A stretch of 56,316 bases of DNA, taken from the NCBI GenBank assembly GCA_902627335.1, contig CACOIV010000008.1:1-56316 (forward strand), in the 5' to 3' direction. The number at the start of each line of letters is the position of its first letter. Within the stretch, counting starts at the first letter, position 1. Both the position numbers and the translations under genes were made by a program. The DNA comes from an uncultured Prochlorococcus sp. (GTDB taxonomy: Bacteria; Cyanobacteriota; Cyanobacteriia; PCC-6307; Cyanobiaceae). This document shows positions 19,788 through 29,543 of the stretch, in pieces. The notes beneath the pieces are model-generated. The model had not been told where the DNA came from. It saw only the letters and a list, made by a program, of their open reading frames with translations, and did no database searches.

Positions 19788-21260
19788 ATGCAATTTTCAA
19801 TTTTCCAAAATCCATTAAATACTTGGCAGGGTAATTCATTAATTATTGGGATGTTTGAAGAAGATATTCTCCAACAATTGGAAAAATATAATTTAAACAT
19901 AGATGCTAAATTATTAACATCCAAACTTCTTGAAAAAGATTTTCAAGGCAAAAAAGGACAAATTTTAAACTTCGAATTTTTAGACTCGCATCTTAATTCT
20001 GTATTAATTTTAGGATTAGGTAAAGTAAATAAAATTGATTATGAATACTTAACAAAGTCAATCGCTGATTGTTCTAGAAAAATTTGTGATGTTGAAGAAA
20101 AGAGCGGGATTCTTCTTCCCTGGAGGGACTTAGAAAACTTTTCATTCAACTCGGCAGCAGAAATAATTCGATTATCAATTTTTAGAGATAATAGATTTAA
20201 TCATAAAAAAGATGAAAAAATTTCTCTTAAAGAAGTTGAATTTCTTGGCTTTAATGACTCAAAAGAAATTTCTTTTCAAGAGATACAAGATATATGTGCA
20301 GGGGTAGAATTTGCGAGAGAGCTTGTAGCCGCTCCCCCCAATTTTCTTACCCCTCTTGAGATGTCAAGACAAGCTCTTGATATTGCCAAAAATTATAACT
20401 TAGAAGTCAAGATTTTAGGTACGAAAGAATGTGAAGATCTATCCATGGGAGCATATCTTGCCGTTGCGAAAGGTTCTGATCTAGAACCCAAGTTTATTCA
20501 TTTAATTTATAAATCAAATGATGATATAAAGAAAAAGATTGCACTAGTAGGGAAAGGATTAACTTTTGACTCTGGGGGATATAACCTAAAAGTAGGAGCT
20601 GGTTCTCAAATTGACATGATGAAATATGATATGGGGGGAAGTGCAGCTGTACTTGGAACAGCAAAAGCAATTGGAGCTATTAAACCCCAAGGATTAGAAA
20701 TTCATTTTATTATTGCCTCATGTGAAAATATGATTAATGGTTCTGCTTTTCATCCTGGTGATGTCATAACCGCTTCAAATGGAAAAACTATTGAAATTAA
20801 TAATACAGATGCAGAAGGTAGATTGACGCTCGCAGACGCTTTAACTTATGCCTCTAATTTAAATCCAGATACAATTATAGACCTTGCGACTTTAACAGGA
20901 GCATGTGTTATTGCTTTAGGAGGTGATCTAGCAGGTTTATGGAGTAATAATAATCAATTAGCAAATGATCTTTTAAAAGCAGCCTCTGAAGTTGGAGAAG
21001 GGATGTGGCATATGCCATTACAGAAATCTTATAAGGAAGGTTTAAAATCTCATATAGCAGATATGAAAAATACTGGGCCTAGGGGCGGTGGTTCAATAAC
21101 TGCCGCTCTATTTCTCGAAGAATTCTTTAATGAGAATATTAATTGGGCACATATCGATATTGCAGGGACTTGTTGGGCAGATAAGAACAAGGGTTTAAAT
21201 CCAAGTGGGGCTACAGGGTACGGTGTTAGGACTCTCGTAAAGTGGATACAAAATATTTAA
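19788..21260 (+). CDS. pepA: Leucyl aminopeptidase (M17 family)
   Basis: This cytosolic metallo-aminopeptidase trims N-terminal residues during peptide turnover. The 490-residue protein has a less conserved N-terminal domain and an M17 catalytic domain. The metal and active-site motifs are [10 protein letters not shown] (Lys256, Asp261), MKYDMGG and [12 protein letters not shown] at 339-350 (Asp341, Glu343). The end is convergent with msrA, 13 bp away. The role in peptide recycling is from the family. Confidence 0.96.
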   Translation: MQFSIFQNPLNTWQGNSLIIGMFEEDILQQLEKYNLNIDAKLLTSKLLEKDFQGKKGQILNFEFLDSHLNSVLILGLGKVNKIDYEYLTKSIADCSRKICDVEEKSGILLPWRDLENFSFNSAAEIIRLSIFRDNRFNHKKDEKISLKEVEFLGFNDSKEISFQEIQDICAGVEFARELVAAPPNFLTPLEMSRQALDIAKNYNLEVKILGTKECEDLSMGAYLAVAKGSDLEPKFIHLIYKSNDDIKKKIALVGKGLTFDSGGYNLKVGAGSQIDMMKYDMGGSAAVLGTAKAIGAIKPQGLEIHFIIASCENMINGSAFHPGDVITASNGKTIEINNTDAEGRLTLADALTYASNLNPDTIIDLATLTGACVIALGGDLAGLWSNNNQLANDLLKAASEVGEGMWHMPLQKSYKEGLKSHIADMKNTGPRGGGSITAALFLEEFFNENINWAHIDIAGTCWADKNKGLNPSGATGYGVRTLVKWIQNI

Positions 21261-21273
21261 ATAATTTATAGAT

Positions 21274-21876
21274 TTATTCACTCCAAGCAATTGTTTTTTT
21301 AGCCCTTTCACCCCATAGTTGATCTAACCTTTTATCCCTACCGCAGGCATACCTATAAAATTTATACTTCAATTCATTATTCTTAGCAAAATCTTGATGA
21401 TAATCTTCTGCCACCCAAAATTTATTTCGGGATTTTAATTCGACTTTTATCTTATCTACTGATACGCCAAGCTCTTCTGAAGCAGAGATCAAAGCATTTT
21501 TTGATTTATCAGCCTCATCAAGACCCTCATAAAAGATCACAGGTCTATAGGAGTCGCCTCTATCGCAAAATTGGCCTTCACCATCTAAAGGATCAATATT
21601 TCTAAAGTAAGTTCTTAATATAGTCTCTAATTTGATAATGTCAGGATCATAATTTACTAAAACTACTTCTTGATGACCCTCATGATTTTCATAAGTAGGA
21701 TTCAAAATTTTACCTCCTGAATAACCGCTCTTAACATTACTAATCCCTACCAAAGACTCTAAATCATGTTCCATACACCAGAAACATCCACCAGCTAAAA
21801 CAATTTCATTCGCGTTTAATCTTATGGGATTAATGAATATAAAAATAATGATAAAGATAGAGAATAGGTTTTTCAT
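21274..21876 (-). CDS. msrA: Peptide methionine sulfoxide reductase MsrA, exported form
   Basis: The 200-residue protein has the MsrA active site GGCFWCMEHDLE with nucleophile Cys31. Further features are GYSGG, NYDP, the YRPVIFYE region and AEDYHQDF. It reduces methionine-S-sulfoxide. A hydrophobic N-terminus (1-20) followed by polar NANE looks like a signal peptide. The enzyme is therefore probably exported to the periplasm or lumen, whereas many MsrA proteins are cytosolic. It lies 13 bp downstream of lpxB and may be the last gene of that operon. Confidence 0.93.
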   Translation of the reverse strand: MKNLFSIFIIIFIFINPIRLNANEIVLAGGCFWCMEHDLESLVGISNVKSGYSGGKILNPTYENHEGHQEVVLVNYDPDIIKLETILRTYFRNIDPLDGEGQFCDRGDSYRPVIFYEGLDEADKSKNALISASEELGVSVDKIKVELKSRNKFWVAEDYHQDFAKNNELKYKFYRYACGRDKRLDQLWGERAKKTIAWSE

Positions 21877-21889
21877 TCTTAGAATTAAA

Positions 21890-23068
21890 TTAAATTAGAG
21901 AGTCTAATATTTCAGAAGCAGCTCTTTGAACTACTCCCTTATCTCCTAAAATTTTTTTCAAAGATTTATAACCATTTTTTATTTTTATCTTTTGATTTGG
22001 TTTATTCATTATTTGTAAAGACTTTTTTAGTATTCTATTAACTTCAAAATCTTTCTGGACAAATTCAGGTACTATTCGTTTTCTCATTAATAAATTAACA
22101 GGTGATATAAATCTTACTTTGAATTTAAGAATATTCTTAGCTATGAAAGCTGTAACCCTACTTACTTTATAACCAACTACTTGAGGCACTCCATATAATG
22201 CAAGTTCCATATTTACTGTTCCAGATTTACATAGAGCTAATGTTGATAACGAGTAAATAAAAGGTTTATTGGCTTCAATATCTTTTGAGCTTACAATTCT
22301 ACCTTTAACATTATATCGATGAAGAGCTTTTGCAAATTTCGCCTCAAATATATCCCTGCATGATGGTATAAAGACTACTAGATTTGGATATTTTGCTTGT
22401 AATTTATTAGCAACTTTCATAAAAGTCGGCAAAATATACTTAATTTCTTGAGGCCGGGAAGCTGGCATCATTAAGAGTATATTTTCATTATTCTTCAGTC
22501 TTAGATGCTTTCGAGATAATATTTTACTAGGAAGTTTATCTGTTAAATCAACCATAGGATGACCTATCCAGGAAACATTCCCTCCTCTCTTTCGATAGAA
22601 ATCTGCCTCTTCTCTAAATATTGCAAAGATTTTATTAGAAAAACTTATTAAATCAGTTGTTGAATTATTACCTACTCTCCACGCCCACTCTTGTGGAGCA
22701 ATGTAGTAATAAATTGGAATTTGAATATTTTTCCTTCTTATTTTTCTGCCTATATTAATATTTGGACCCATGTAATCTATCAAAATCAAGCAATTAGGAG
22801 AATTTGAAATTAATAACTTATAAAATCTTTTTTGAATTTTTAGAGTAGGAAATATTAATGGTAGAGCTTCCCAAATACCTATTGCACTTATAGAGGTTGT
22901 ATCGTGCACTATATTCACACCTGCTTCTCGCATCCTTTCTCCTCCAAGTCCAAATATTTCTATTGGAATAGAGCGTTTTTCACTTTCATCTATTAAAGCT
23001 CGGGCTAAAAGGCTTCCATGTAAATCTCCAGAGACCTCACCTGTACTTATAAAAATTTTCTTTATCAT
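21890..23068 (-). CDS. lpxB: Lipid-A-disaccharide synthase
   Basis: LpxB, a GT19 glycosyltransferase, joins UDP-2,3-diacylglucosamine and lipid X to form the lipid A disaccharide. The 392-residue protein shows the N-terminal STGEVSGDLHGSLLA motif, CLILIDYMGPN and the ALCKSGTVNMELALYG sugar-nucleotide region typical of the family. The start ATG overlaps the lpxA stop (ATGA-type, 4 bp), which gives translational coupling. Confidence 0.95.
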   Translation of the reverse strand: MIKKIFISTGEVSGDLHGSLLARALIDESEKRSIPIEIFGLGGERMREAGVNIVHDTTSISAIGIWEALPLIFPTLKIQKRFYKLLISNSPNCLILIDYMGPNINIGRKIRRKNIQIPIYYYIAPQEWAWRVGNNSTTDLISFSNKIFAIFREEADFYRKRGGNVSWIGHPMVDLTDKLPSKILSRKHLRLKNNENILLMMPASRPQEIKYILPTFMKVANKLQAKYPNLVVFIPSCRDIFEAKFAKALHRYNVKGRIVSSKDIEANKPFIYSLSTLALCKSGTVNMELALYGVPQVVGYKVSRVTAFIAKNILKFKVRFISPVNLLMRKRIVPEFVQKDFEVNRILKKSLQIMNKPNQKIKIKNGYKSLKKILGDKGVVQRAASEILDSLI

Positions 23069-23907
23069 ATATTTATTGAGGGCATTGGCCCACGTCTATT
23101 ATTTGATATTGATTGTTCAACAAAATCACATAATTTTTTGGAGGAGAAATCCAATTGCTCCTCCTTCGCCATATTTAATGCTTTTAAAATAACGTAGTCT
23201 GATTTAAAAAGTAAATTCCATATTTTCAATAATAATTTTAAATCAAAATTTTTATCCTCCATTAAGCCACTCCTTTTTATCCCAACTCTATTAAGACCTC
23301 TTAAACGACCAGGATGTCCTTCTGCCAAACAAAAAGGAGGAACATCTCTATCAACTCGAGTCATGCCTCCGACCATAGCTAAATATCCAATATGAACAAA
23401 TTGATGAATTCCTAAACAACCACCAATTATTGCTTGATCATCAATTTTTACATGGCCTGCAACCTGTACACTATTAGATAAGATAACTTTATTACCTAAT
23501 TCGCAATTATGACCAATATGTGTATAAGCCATTAATAAATTCTGATTTCCAATAATTGTTTTTTCTCCCTTATTAGTAGCCCTATTGACAGTGACACATT
23601 CCCTAAAGGTATTATTATCTCCAATAATTACTTCTGTATTTGCCCCTTTATATTTTAGATCTTGAGGCTCTAAACCTAAAAAAACATTTGGAAAAATTTT
23701 ATTATTTTTTCCAATTCTTGTCCTCCCTTTTATTACAGAATTAGGACCTACATAAGTACCTGAATCAATAATGACATCTGGACCAATGATTGCTCCTTTT
23801 TCAATAACAACACCTTTATTTATTTGCGCATTTGGATGAACTGATGCAGTTGCATCAACTACGATCTCCTCAACTTTAGAAGAATAATTACTAAAAATAT
23901 TTTCCAT
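23065..23907 (-). CDS. lpxA: UDP-N-acetylglucosamine acyltransferase
   Basis: LpxA adds the 3-O acyl chain to UDP-GlcNAc, the first step of lipid A synthesis. The 280-residue protein is mostly a left-handed beta helix built of hexapeptide repeats (HPNAQINKGVVIEKGAIIGP). It has the catalytic-His segment AYTHIGHNCELG and the acyl-length region GCLGIHQFVHIG. A helical C-terminal domain follows from about residue 205. It starts 2 bp downstream of fabZ. Confidence 0.96.
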   Translation of the reverse strand: MENIFSNYSSKVEEIVVDATASVHPNAQINKGVVIEKGAIIGPDVIIDSGTYVGPNSVIKGRTRIGKNNKIFPNVFLGLEPQDLKYKGANTEVIIGDNNTFRECVTVNRATNKGEKTIIGNQNLLMAYTHIGHNCELGNKVILSNSVQVAGHVKIDDQAIIGGCLGIHQFVHIGYLAMVGGMTRVDRDVPPFCLAEGHPGRLRGLNRVGIKRSGLMEDKNFDLKLLLKIWNLLFKSDYVILKALNMAKEEQLDFSSKKLCDFVEQSISNNRRGPMPSINI

Positions 23908-23909
23908 TT

Positions 23910-24368
23910 TTAATCAACTAAAGAAAACATTAATTCTCCTGAGCAAACAAGTTTCCCTTCAACATGAGCCTCCCCTTTAACCTTTCCAAATCTTTTTCGT
24001 TTAATACTCAATAATTGACAGGTTATTACTAGTTGATCTCCAGGAACCACTGGTCTTCTAAATTTAACATTATCAATTCCTGCAAAAACAAACAGGCCTG
24101 AGGGCAGATCAGGCATTTGCGTAACTATCAACCCTCCAACTTGAGCCATAGATTCAACTATTAAAACCCCTGGCATTAGTGGTCTTTCAGGGAAGTGACC
24201 TTGAAACTGAGGTTCGTTTATTGTGATATTTTTAATCGCAACGGCTTTTTCTCCTGGGATGTGTTCAATAACCCTATCTACTAATGCAAAAGGGTATCTG
24301 TGCGGAAGTAAACCTAGAATCTCTTCTATATAAAGCTGATCATTATCAATAGATTTTTTATGTTCCAA
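23910..24368 (-). CDS. fabZ: 3-hydroxyacyl-ACP dehydratase FabZ
   Basis: This 152-residue hot-dog fold enzyme dehydrates 3-hydroxyacyl-ACP in fatty acid elongation. The catalytic His lies in [13 protein letters not shown], and the Glu-containing segment is [20 protein letters not shown]. Its place inside the lpx run is usual, because 3-hydroxyacyl-ACP is the shared substrate of LpxA and FabZ. The gap to lpxC is 5 bp. Confidence 0.97.
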   Translation of the reverse strand: MEHKKSIDNDQLYIEEILGLLPHRYPFALVDRVIEHIPGEKAVAIKNITINEPQFQGHFPERPLMPGVLIVESMAQVGGLIVTQMPDLPSGLFVFAGIDNVKFRRPVVPGDQLVITCQLLSIKRKRFGKVKGEAHVEGKLVCSGELMFSLVD

Positions 24369-24373
24369 AATAA

Positions 24374-25216
24374 TTAAAATGAATTTTTAAGAGATGAGGC
24401 CAATAATGCATTTAAAGAATGAGATCCTTTGTAAACAATTATCTGTCCCTTAGGTAACCCTACCAAAGCCAAGTCCCCAATAAGATCTAAAATCTTATGT
24501 CTTATTGGTTCATTTGCAAATCTTAACGGAGGATTAACCCAATTATCACCATCACAAACAAGCGCATTATCTAAACTTCCCCCTTTTATTAAACCCAGTT
24601 CCTCTAGTTCTTGGAACTGATCTTTAAAACCAAATGTCCTTGCAGGGGCAATAAGATCGACATAACATTTTGGATTTAAATCAATTACAAATGTTTGCTT
24701 ACCAATGGCTTTATAGCTGAAATCAATAGTTGAAATAATAGTCAGCTTATTAGAAGGCGTTATAGCAATCACAGATTTATCTTTATTAAAAATTTTTGGC
24801 TTGCTTATTTCTCTCATATAATTTAAGGGTTTTGGAACCTTCTTTATGCCTACTTCTTCAAAAGCTTTGACCCATTCAATGGCTGAACCATCAAGTAGAG
24901 GAATTTCTTTGCCATCAACCTGAATATGAATATAACTCATTCCACACCCAGCTAATGATGATAATAAATGTTCTATTGTATATAGATTTCTTTTACCTAA
25001 CTTAACAGCAGTACACAACATCGTACTTCCAATTAAACTCTGATCAAGTTTATATATCTGATTTGGCTTATCCGCAAAAGAGACAAAATAACCCTCTTCT
25101 TCAAATGAGGATATTTTTACTCTCGTTTTCTCACCACTATGCAAACCCACTCCATCTCTGGTTATGGAACCAGAGATGGTAAAACAGCAATCATAATTAG
25201 AGGGCCAAGAAAACAC
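24374..25216 (-). CDS. lpxC: UDP-3-O-acyl-N-acetylglucosamine deacetylase
   Basis: LpxC is the zinc deacetylase that commits flux to lipid A. The 280-residue protein has the zinc His in [12 protein letters not shown]. Further motifs are LLDGSAIEW, the ARTFGF region and [16 protein letters not shown], with another ligand His and Asp. The C-terminal GSHSLN holds the expected final His. The start is a GTG immediately after the bamA stop codon with no spacer, so translation is probably coupled to bamA. Confidence 0.96.
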   Translation of the reverse strand: MFSWPSNYDCCFTISGSITRDGVGLHSGEKTRVKISSFEEEGYFVSFADKPNQIYKLDQSLIGSTMLCTAVKLGKRNLYTIEHLLSSLAGCGMSYIHIQVDGKEIPLLDGSAIEWVKAFEEVGIKKVPKPLNYMREISKPKIFNKDKSVIAITPSNKLTIISTIDFSYKAIGKQTFVIDLNPKCYVDLIAPARTFGFKDQFQELEELGLIKGGSLDNALVCDGDNWVNPPLRFANEPIRHKILDLIGDLALVGLPKGQIIVYKGSHSLNALLASSLKNSF

Positions 25217-27322
25217 TTAAAATTTCCATCCAACGCCTATGGTATAACGCATATTGCCACTTAGATCTTGAGTCGCTACATCAAATCTAAGTGGACCGAT
25301 GGGTGTTTTAATTCCTAATCCACCACCAAGTGAATAACCTGATCCCTCCTTACTTAAAAGTTTTCCAGGCTTTCCAGGAACGTTATCTTGAGACCCTAAA
25401 TCACTTCCTGCGTCAGCGAAAAATGAACCAGATAACATTCTCCAAATAGGAAATCTATATTCGGCAGTTGCTTCTGTAAAACTTCTACTTACTGCTAATC
25501 CACATGATGGCCAGCCTCTTACAGATGAAGCTCCTCCCATACAAAATGCTTCATAAGGAGGCAATTCTCCAATTATTGTACCGACTTTTAATTGAAATCC
25601 TATAGTTTGCGGACAACTATTAGCGTCAGAATTTTTATCTCTACAATCTTTAGTAAGATTTATTAACTTAGTTGGAATAAACCAAGAATATGAGCCCCTC
25701 ATCCTATTAAAAGTTGGGGAGTTATTACCTAACGGTAAAAATTGTTCACTGCCAAATTTAAGAACATTTCCTGATGTTGGATTAGTATTATTATTTAATT
25801 TATTTCTTGAAGCATTTACAGCCAAACTGATTAATGTATTTTCATCAGGGCACGTTCCATCTTCTAATTCGTAACCTGCACAAATAATTTCAGTTCTTTC
25901 AGCAGTAGTTGGTTCCTTAGTAGCGTAAGGTTTTTTATTTCCACTTGAATCAATCAATTTCACTTCTTTAAAATTCATGCCAGTTGAAACTTTCCATGGA
26001 GTTTGTTTGAATGGATCCCCCCCGTTTAATGGCCTAAAGAAAGTGAATCCTCCTCCAAAAGTTTCTAAGACTACAGATGAGAATGTATCTGTAGAGGTGC
26101 TATTAAGATCATCTACAGCATAAAGCTTACCATTACCGTCACTAGAAAATTCTCGAGGATAATTTCTACTTAAAAATATATTTGTCCTAAATGCTGTTCT
26201 ATATTTATCACCCTTTATCCAGGGATCAAAAATAGACAAATTATAAGTTGTTAGATACTCTCCAAAATTAACATCAAGACTAGTAGACCAAGCTCGGCCA
26301 AATGTGTTTGACTCCTTAAATCCTAATTGCGCGAAAATACCGGAAGCATTACTAAAACCAAGTCCTCCATTAAGAGAACCGGTCCTTTGCTCACTTATAT
26401 CTAATGTAATTATTACTTTTTCAGAAGTTACTGGATCAGGGCTTAAAGATACTTTTACATCATTAAATAAAGACGTTGAATATAACCTCTTAATATCACT
26501 TTCTAAAGTTTTTCTATTAAAAACTTCTCCAGGTACCGTTTTCATCTCTCTTTTAATAACCCATTCCTTCGTTTTTCCTCTTTTTCTTAATTCTTCATTA
26601 CTGTCAATAAATCTTATCTTAATTTGTGAAACCAACCCCTCTTCTATTTGTAGTTGAACTTCCCCATTATCCAGAATTCTTTCTGGGCCATTAATTCTTG
26701 CTAATGAGTAACCCTTCTCTTTGTACCATTCTTTTATAACATTTAATCTTCTTTGAAAAACATTAAGATTTAATGTCGTTCCATAATATTCACCGAATGT
26801 TTTATCTATAAATTCTTGAGAAATGATTAAATTATCTTGATCAATTATTACTTTTTTTAATATTGGATTAGGAGTTATAGTTACTATAAGCTTAACCCCA
26901 AGATTTCCATCTTCAGCCTTAAATTTAACTCCTGAAAATAACCCACTCGCGTAAATATTGTTGATATCCTGCTTTAATATTTGATTATTTACTACACTTC
27001 CTGGTTTAATGCTCATCGAGTCATAGGCAACCAATTCTAAATTTCTTCCCTCAGGATGATCTTCCCATCCTTCAATAATGATTTCTGAAATTAAAACATT
27101 CGAGTTCTTATTCTTATCTGCAATGAGGATGGGTTTATAATTATTTGATATATTTGTTAAATCATTAGTGATTGCTTGGATTTTGATTCTACTATCACTA
27201 ATATTTCGTTTACTATTATTAATATCTATTTCCACTGAATTACTATGACTAGAAGTCATAAACAAAGATAAAAAGCCTATGTTAGTAAATAACTTTCTTA
27301 CATTTATACGTCTATTGTCCAT
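25217..27322 (-). CDS. bamA: Outer membrane protein assembly factor BamA / Omp85
   Basis: The 701-residue protein starts with a signal-like segment (about 10-27). Three POTRA-like modules follow, at about 70-310 (ISEIIIEGWEDHPEG, LKKVIIDQDNL and VSQIKIRFIDSNEEL mark the strands). A 16-strand barrel ends in an aromatic residue (GVGWKF). The VRGWPS motif corresponds to the conserved VRGF/Y loop of the family. Cyanobacterial Omp85 proteins usually have three POTRA domains, as here. Extra Cys-containing loops (ICAGYELEDGTCPD, CMGGASS) are unusual. The gene lies between purC and lpxC. Confidence 0.95.
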   Translation of the reverse strand: MDNRRINVRKLFTNIGFLSLFMTSSHSNSVEIDINNSKRNISDSRIKIQAITNDLTNISNNYKPILIADKNKNSNVLISEIIIEGWEDHPEGRNLELVAYDSMSIKPGSVVNNQILKQDINNIYASGLFSGVKFKAEDGNLGVKLIVTITPNPILKKVIIDQDNLIISQEFIDKTFGEYYGTTLNLNVFQRRLNVIKEWYKEKGYSLARINGPERILDNGEVQLQIEEGLVSQIKIRFIDSNEELRKRGKTKEWVIKREMKTVPGEVFNRKTLESDIKRLYSTSLFNDVKVSLSPDPVTSEKVIITLDISEQRTGSLNGGLGFSNASGIFAQLGFKESNTFGRAWSTSLDVNFGEYLTTYNLSIFDPWIKGDKYRTAFRTNIFLSRNYPREFSSDGNGKLYAVDDLNSTSTDTFSSVVLETFGGGFTFFRPLNGGDPFKQTPWKVSTGMNFKEVKLIDSSGNKKPYATKEPTTAERTEIICAGYELEDGTCPDENTLISLAVNASRNKLNNNTNPTSGNVLKFGSEQFLPLGNNSPTFNRMRGSYSWFIPTKLINLTKDCRDKNSDANSCPQTIGFQLKVGTIIGELPPYEAFCMGGASSVRGWPSCGLAVSRSFTEATAEYRFPIWRMLSGSFFADAGSDLGSQDNVPGKPGKLLSKEGSGYSLGGGLGIKTPIGPLRFDVATQDLSGNMRYTIGVGWKF

Positions 27323-27352
27323 AGTTAATAAATAATTTGAATTTAGTAGTTT

Positions 27353-28090
27353 TTAAGTGAAACCAATAAAATTTTTTATTCTATTATCAATTTCACTGTA
27401 TGCTTCAATTAAATCACCTAAGTCATTTCTGAAACGATCTTTATCTAAGCTTTCTATCTTACCATTTTTTGTATTATGGTCCCATAATCTGCAATTATCT
27501 GGGCTAAATTCATCAGCTAAAATAATTTGTCCTGAGGAATCTTTGCCAAATTCCAACTTAAAATCTACTAACGTAAGGTTTAATTTCAGGAAAAAATCTT
27601 TTAAAATATTGTTGATTTTATAGGTAATTTCTTTAATTTTTTGAAGTTCTTCAGATTCAATAAGATCTAATAAAAATATTCGATCTGAAGTTAAAAGAGG
27701 ATCATTCAAATTATCATTTTTATAATAAAAATCTATTAAAGGTTGTTTTAAATTAGTCCCAGGTTCAATATCCGTTTGTCTACATAATGATCCATAAGCT
27801 ATGTTTCTAAGTACAATCTCAATTGGAATAATTTCCACCTTTTTAACAAGTATAGAATTTTCATTGATTTTTTTTATGTAATGAGTGGGGATTTTATTCT
27901 TTATAAGTAAATCAAAAATATTTGACGATATGCTGCAATTTAATATCCCTTTCCCTTTAAATATTTGCTTTTTTTTAGCATTAAAAGCTGTCGCATCATC
28001 TTTAAATACAATAGAAACCAATTCAGGATTTTCATTAGCAAATATAATTTTTGCTTTACCTTCATAAATAAGTTCGCCTTTTTTGTCCAT
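27353..28090 (-). CDS. purC: SAICAR synthase (PurC)
   Basis: PurC makes SAICAR from CAIR, aspartate and ATP in de novo purine synthesis. The 245-residue protein carries YEGKAKIIF at the N-terminus, IPIEIVLRNIAYGSL, LVDFKLEFGKD and the catalytic ADEFSPDNCRLWD. It is read divergently from purD, which supplies an earlier step of the same pathway. The gap of about 120 bp probably holds both promoters. bamA follows 30 bp downstream. Confidence 0.97.
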   Translation of the reverse strand: MDKKGELIYEGKAKIIFANENPELVSIVFKDDATAFNAKKKQIFKGKGILNCSISSNIFDLLIKNKIPTHYIKKINENSILVKKVEIIPIEIVLRNIAYGSLCRQTDIEPGTNLKQPLIDFYYKNDNLNDPLLTSDRIFLLDLIESEELQKIKEITYKINNILKDFFLKLNLTLVDFKLEFGKDSSGQIILADEFSPDNCRLWDHNTKNGKIESLDKDRFRNDLGDLIEAYSEIDNRIKNFIGFT

Positions 28091-28211
28091 AAGAGAGCTA
28101 TTTTCAATAATAAAAAAAACAATATAATTATTTATATAGTGGATTTCAGAATAAACGGACTTAATTACTTTAGCTGATATCTACCAAAATATATAGACAT
28201 CTAACAAATTC

Positions 28212-29543
28212 ATGACCATTAATTCTAGAAAAGCGATTAATTTTGAAAAATTAGAAAACCTCGCCATCATAGGCAATGGAGGGAGAGAAAATGCACTGGC
28301 TTGGGCTATACAAAGAAGTGACTATGTTAAAAATATATTCATTATCCCTGGGAATGGTGGCTCAAGCAACTTTAAAAAATGTAAGGGAATTGACCTTGAT
28401 TATAGTGATACTACAAAACTAATCGATAAGCTTATTGAGTTAAAAATTTATTTTATAATCATAGGACCAGAGATCCCTCTAGCAAATGGGTTAGCAGATG
28501 TATTGAGAAAAAAAGATTTTTGTGTTTTCGGACCTGGCTCTGATGGAGCAAAATTGGAGTCTAGTAAATCATGGGCAAAGAATTTTATGAAGGATGGCAA
28601 TATTCCCACTGCTGATTTTTGGAAGGTTTCATCCATTGAAGATGCTGCTCCAATAATTAATTCTAATAATTCATTAGTTGTAAAGGCGGATGGTTTAGCT
28701 TCAGGGAAAGGTGTTTTTATTCCTGAGAATAAAAATGAGACATTAGAAATAACAGAACTTATTTTAAATGGGAAATTTGGTAACGCAGGAAATATTGTTG
28801 TACTGGAAGAGAGATTAAAAGGACCTGAGGTATCAGTTTTTGCACTATGTGATGGGAAAAACTATGTAGTATTACCTACAGCTCAAGACCATAAAAGACT
28901 TGAAGAGGGAGATAAAGGTCTAAATACAGGAGGAATGGGGGCTTATTCCCCTACACCATTAATTTCCCAAGATAATTTAAAAGAAATATGTGAAAAAATC
29001 ATAGATCCTACTATTAAAGGGCTAATCAAAAAAAAGATTGACTATAGAGGCGTTTTATACTTTGGACTTATGATCACAGAATCAGGAGCAAAAGTTATAG
29101 AATATAATTGCAGATTTGGCGATCCAGAATGTCAGACCATAATGCCTTTAATGGATAAAAATTTTGTCAATTTATTATATGAATGCGCTATGGGCAATCT
29201 TCATAAAAATGAGCAAATTATTGTCAATAATATGGTAAGCGGATGCGTAATAGCTTGCTCAAATGGTTATCCCCAAGATTATGAAGTTGGCTATAAAATT
29301 CAATTAGAAAATGAGAAAGATAAAAATTTACAAGTTTTTCACTCTGGCACAATTTTAAATGAATCAAAAGAATTGGTAACCAATGGAGGGAGAGTTTTAA
29401 GTATTGTTTGCCAAAACAAGTCTTTTGATTCTGCTTTTGAAAAAGCATATAAATATCTTGATAAAGTTAAATTTAAAGGTATTTCTTACAGGAAAGATAT
29501 CGGTCATCAAGTTAGAGAAAGCTATAAAGGAGAGCGAAATTAA
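28212..29543 (+). CDS. purD: Phosphoribosylamine-glycine ligase (PurD)
   Basis: PurD joins phosphoribosylamine and glycine with ATP to give GAR. This 443-residue ATP-grasp protein shows the N-terminal IIGNGGRENALAWA, then IIGPEIPLANGLAD, the ATP-binding VVKADGLASGKGV, and the metal-site YNCRFGDPECQTIM. An N-terminal extension of about 15 residues precedes the core. The purD stop overlaps the nblS ATG by one base (TAATG). Confidence 0.97.
   Translation: MTINSRKAINFEKLENLAIIGNGGRENALAWAIQRSDYVKNIFIIPGNGGSSNFKKCKGIDLDYSDTTKLIDKLIELKIYFIIIGPEIPLANGLADVLRKKDFCVFGPGSDGAKLESSKSWAKNFMKDGNIPTADFWKVSSIEDAAPIINSNNSLVVKADGLASGKGVFIPENKNETLEITELILNGKFGNAGNIVVLEERLKGPEVSVFALCDGKNYVVLPTAQDHKRLEEGDKGLNTGGMGAYSPTPLISQDNLKEICEKIIDPTIKGLIKKKIDYRGVLYFGLMITESGAKVIEYNCRFGDPECQTIMPLMDKNFVNLLYECAMGNLHKNEQIIVNNMVSGCVIACSNGYPQDYEVGYKIQLENEKDKNLQVFHSGTILNESKELVTNGGRVLSIVCQNKSFDSAFEKAYKYLDKVKFKGISYRKDIGHQVRESYKGERN

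Noticed and set aside
27357-28177. Plus-strand readings opposite purC
   Set aside because: They are shadows of a well-supported gene with no independent motifs.
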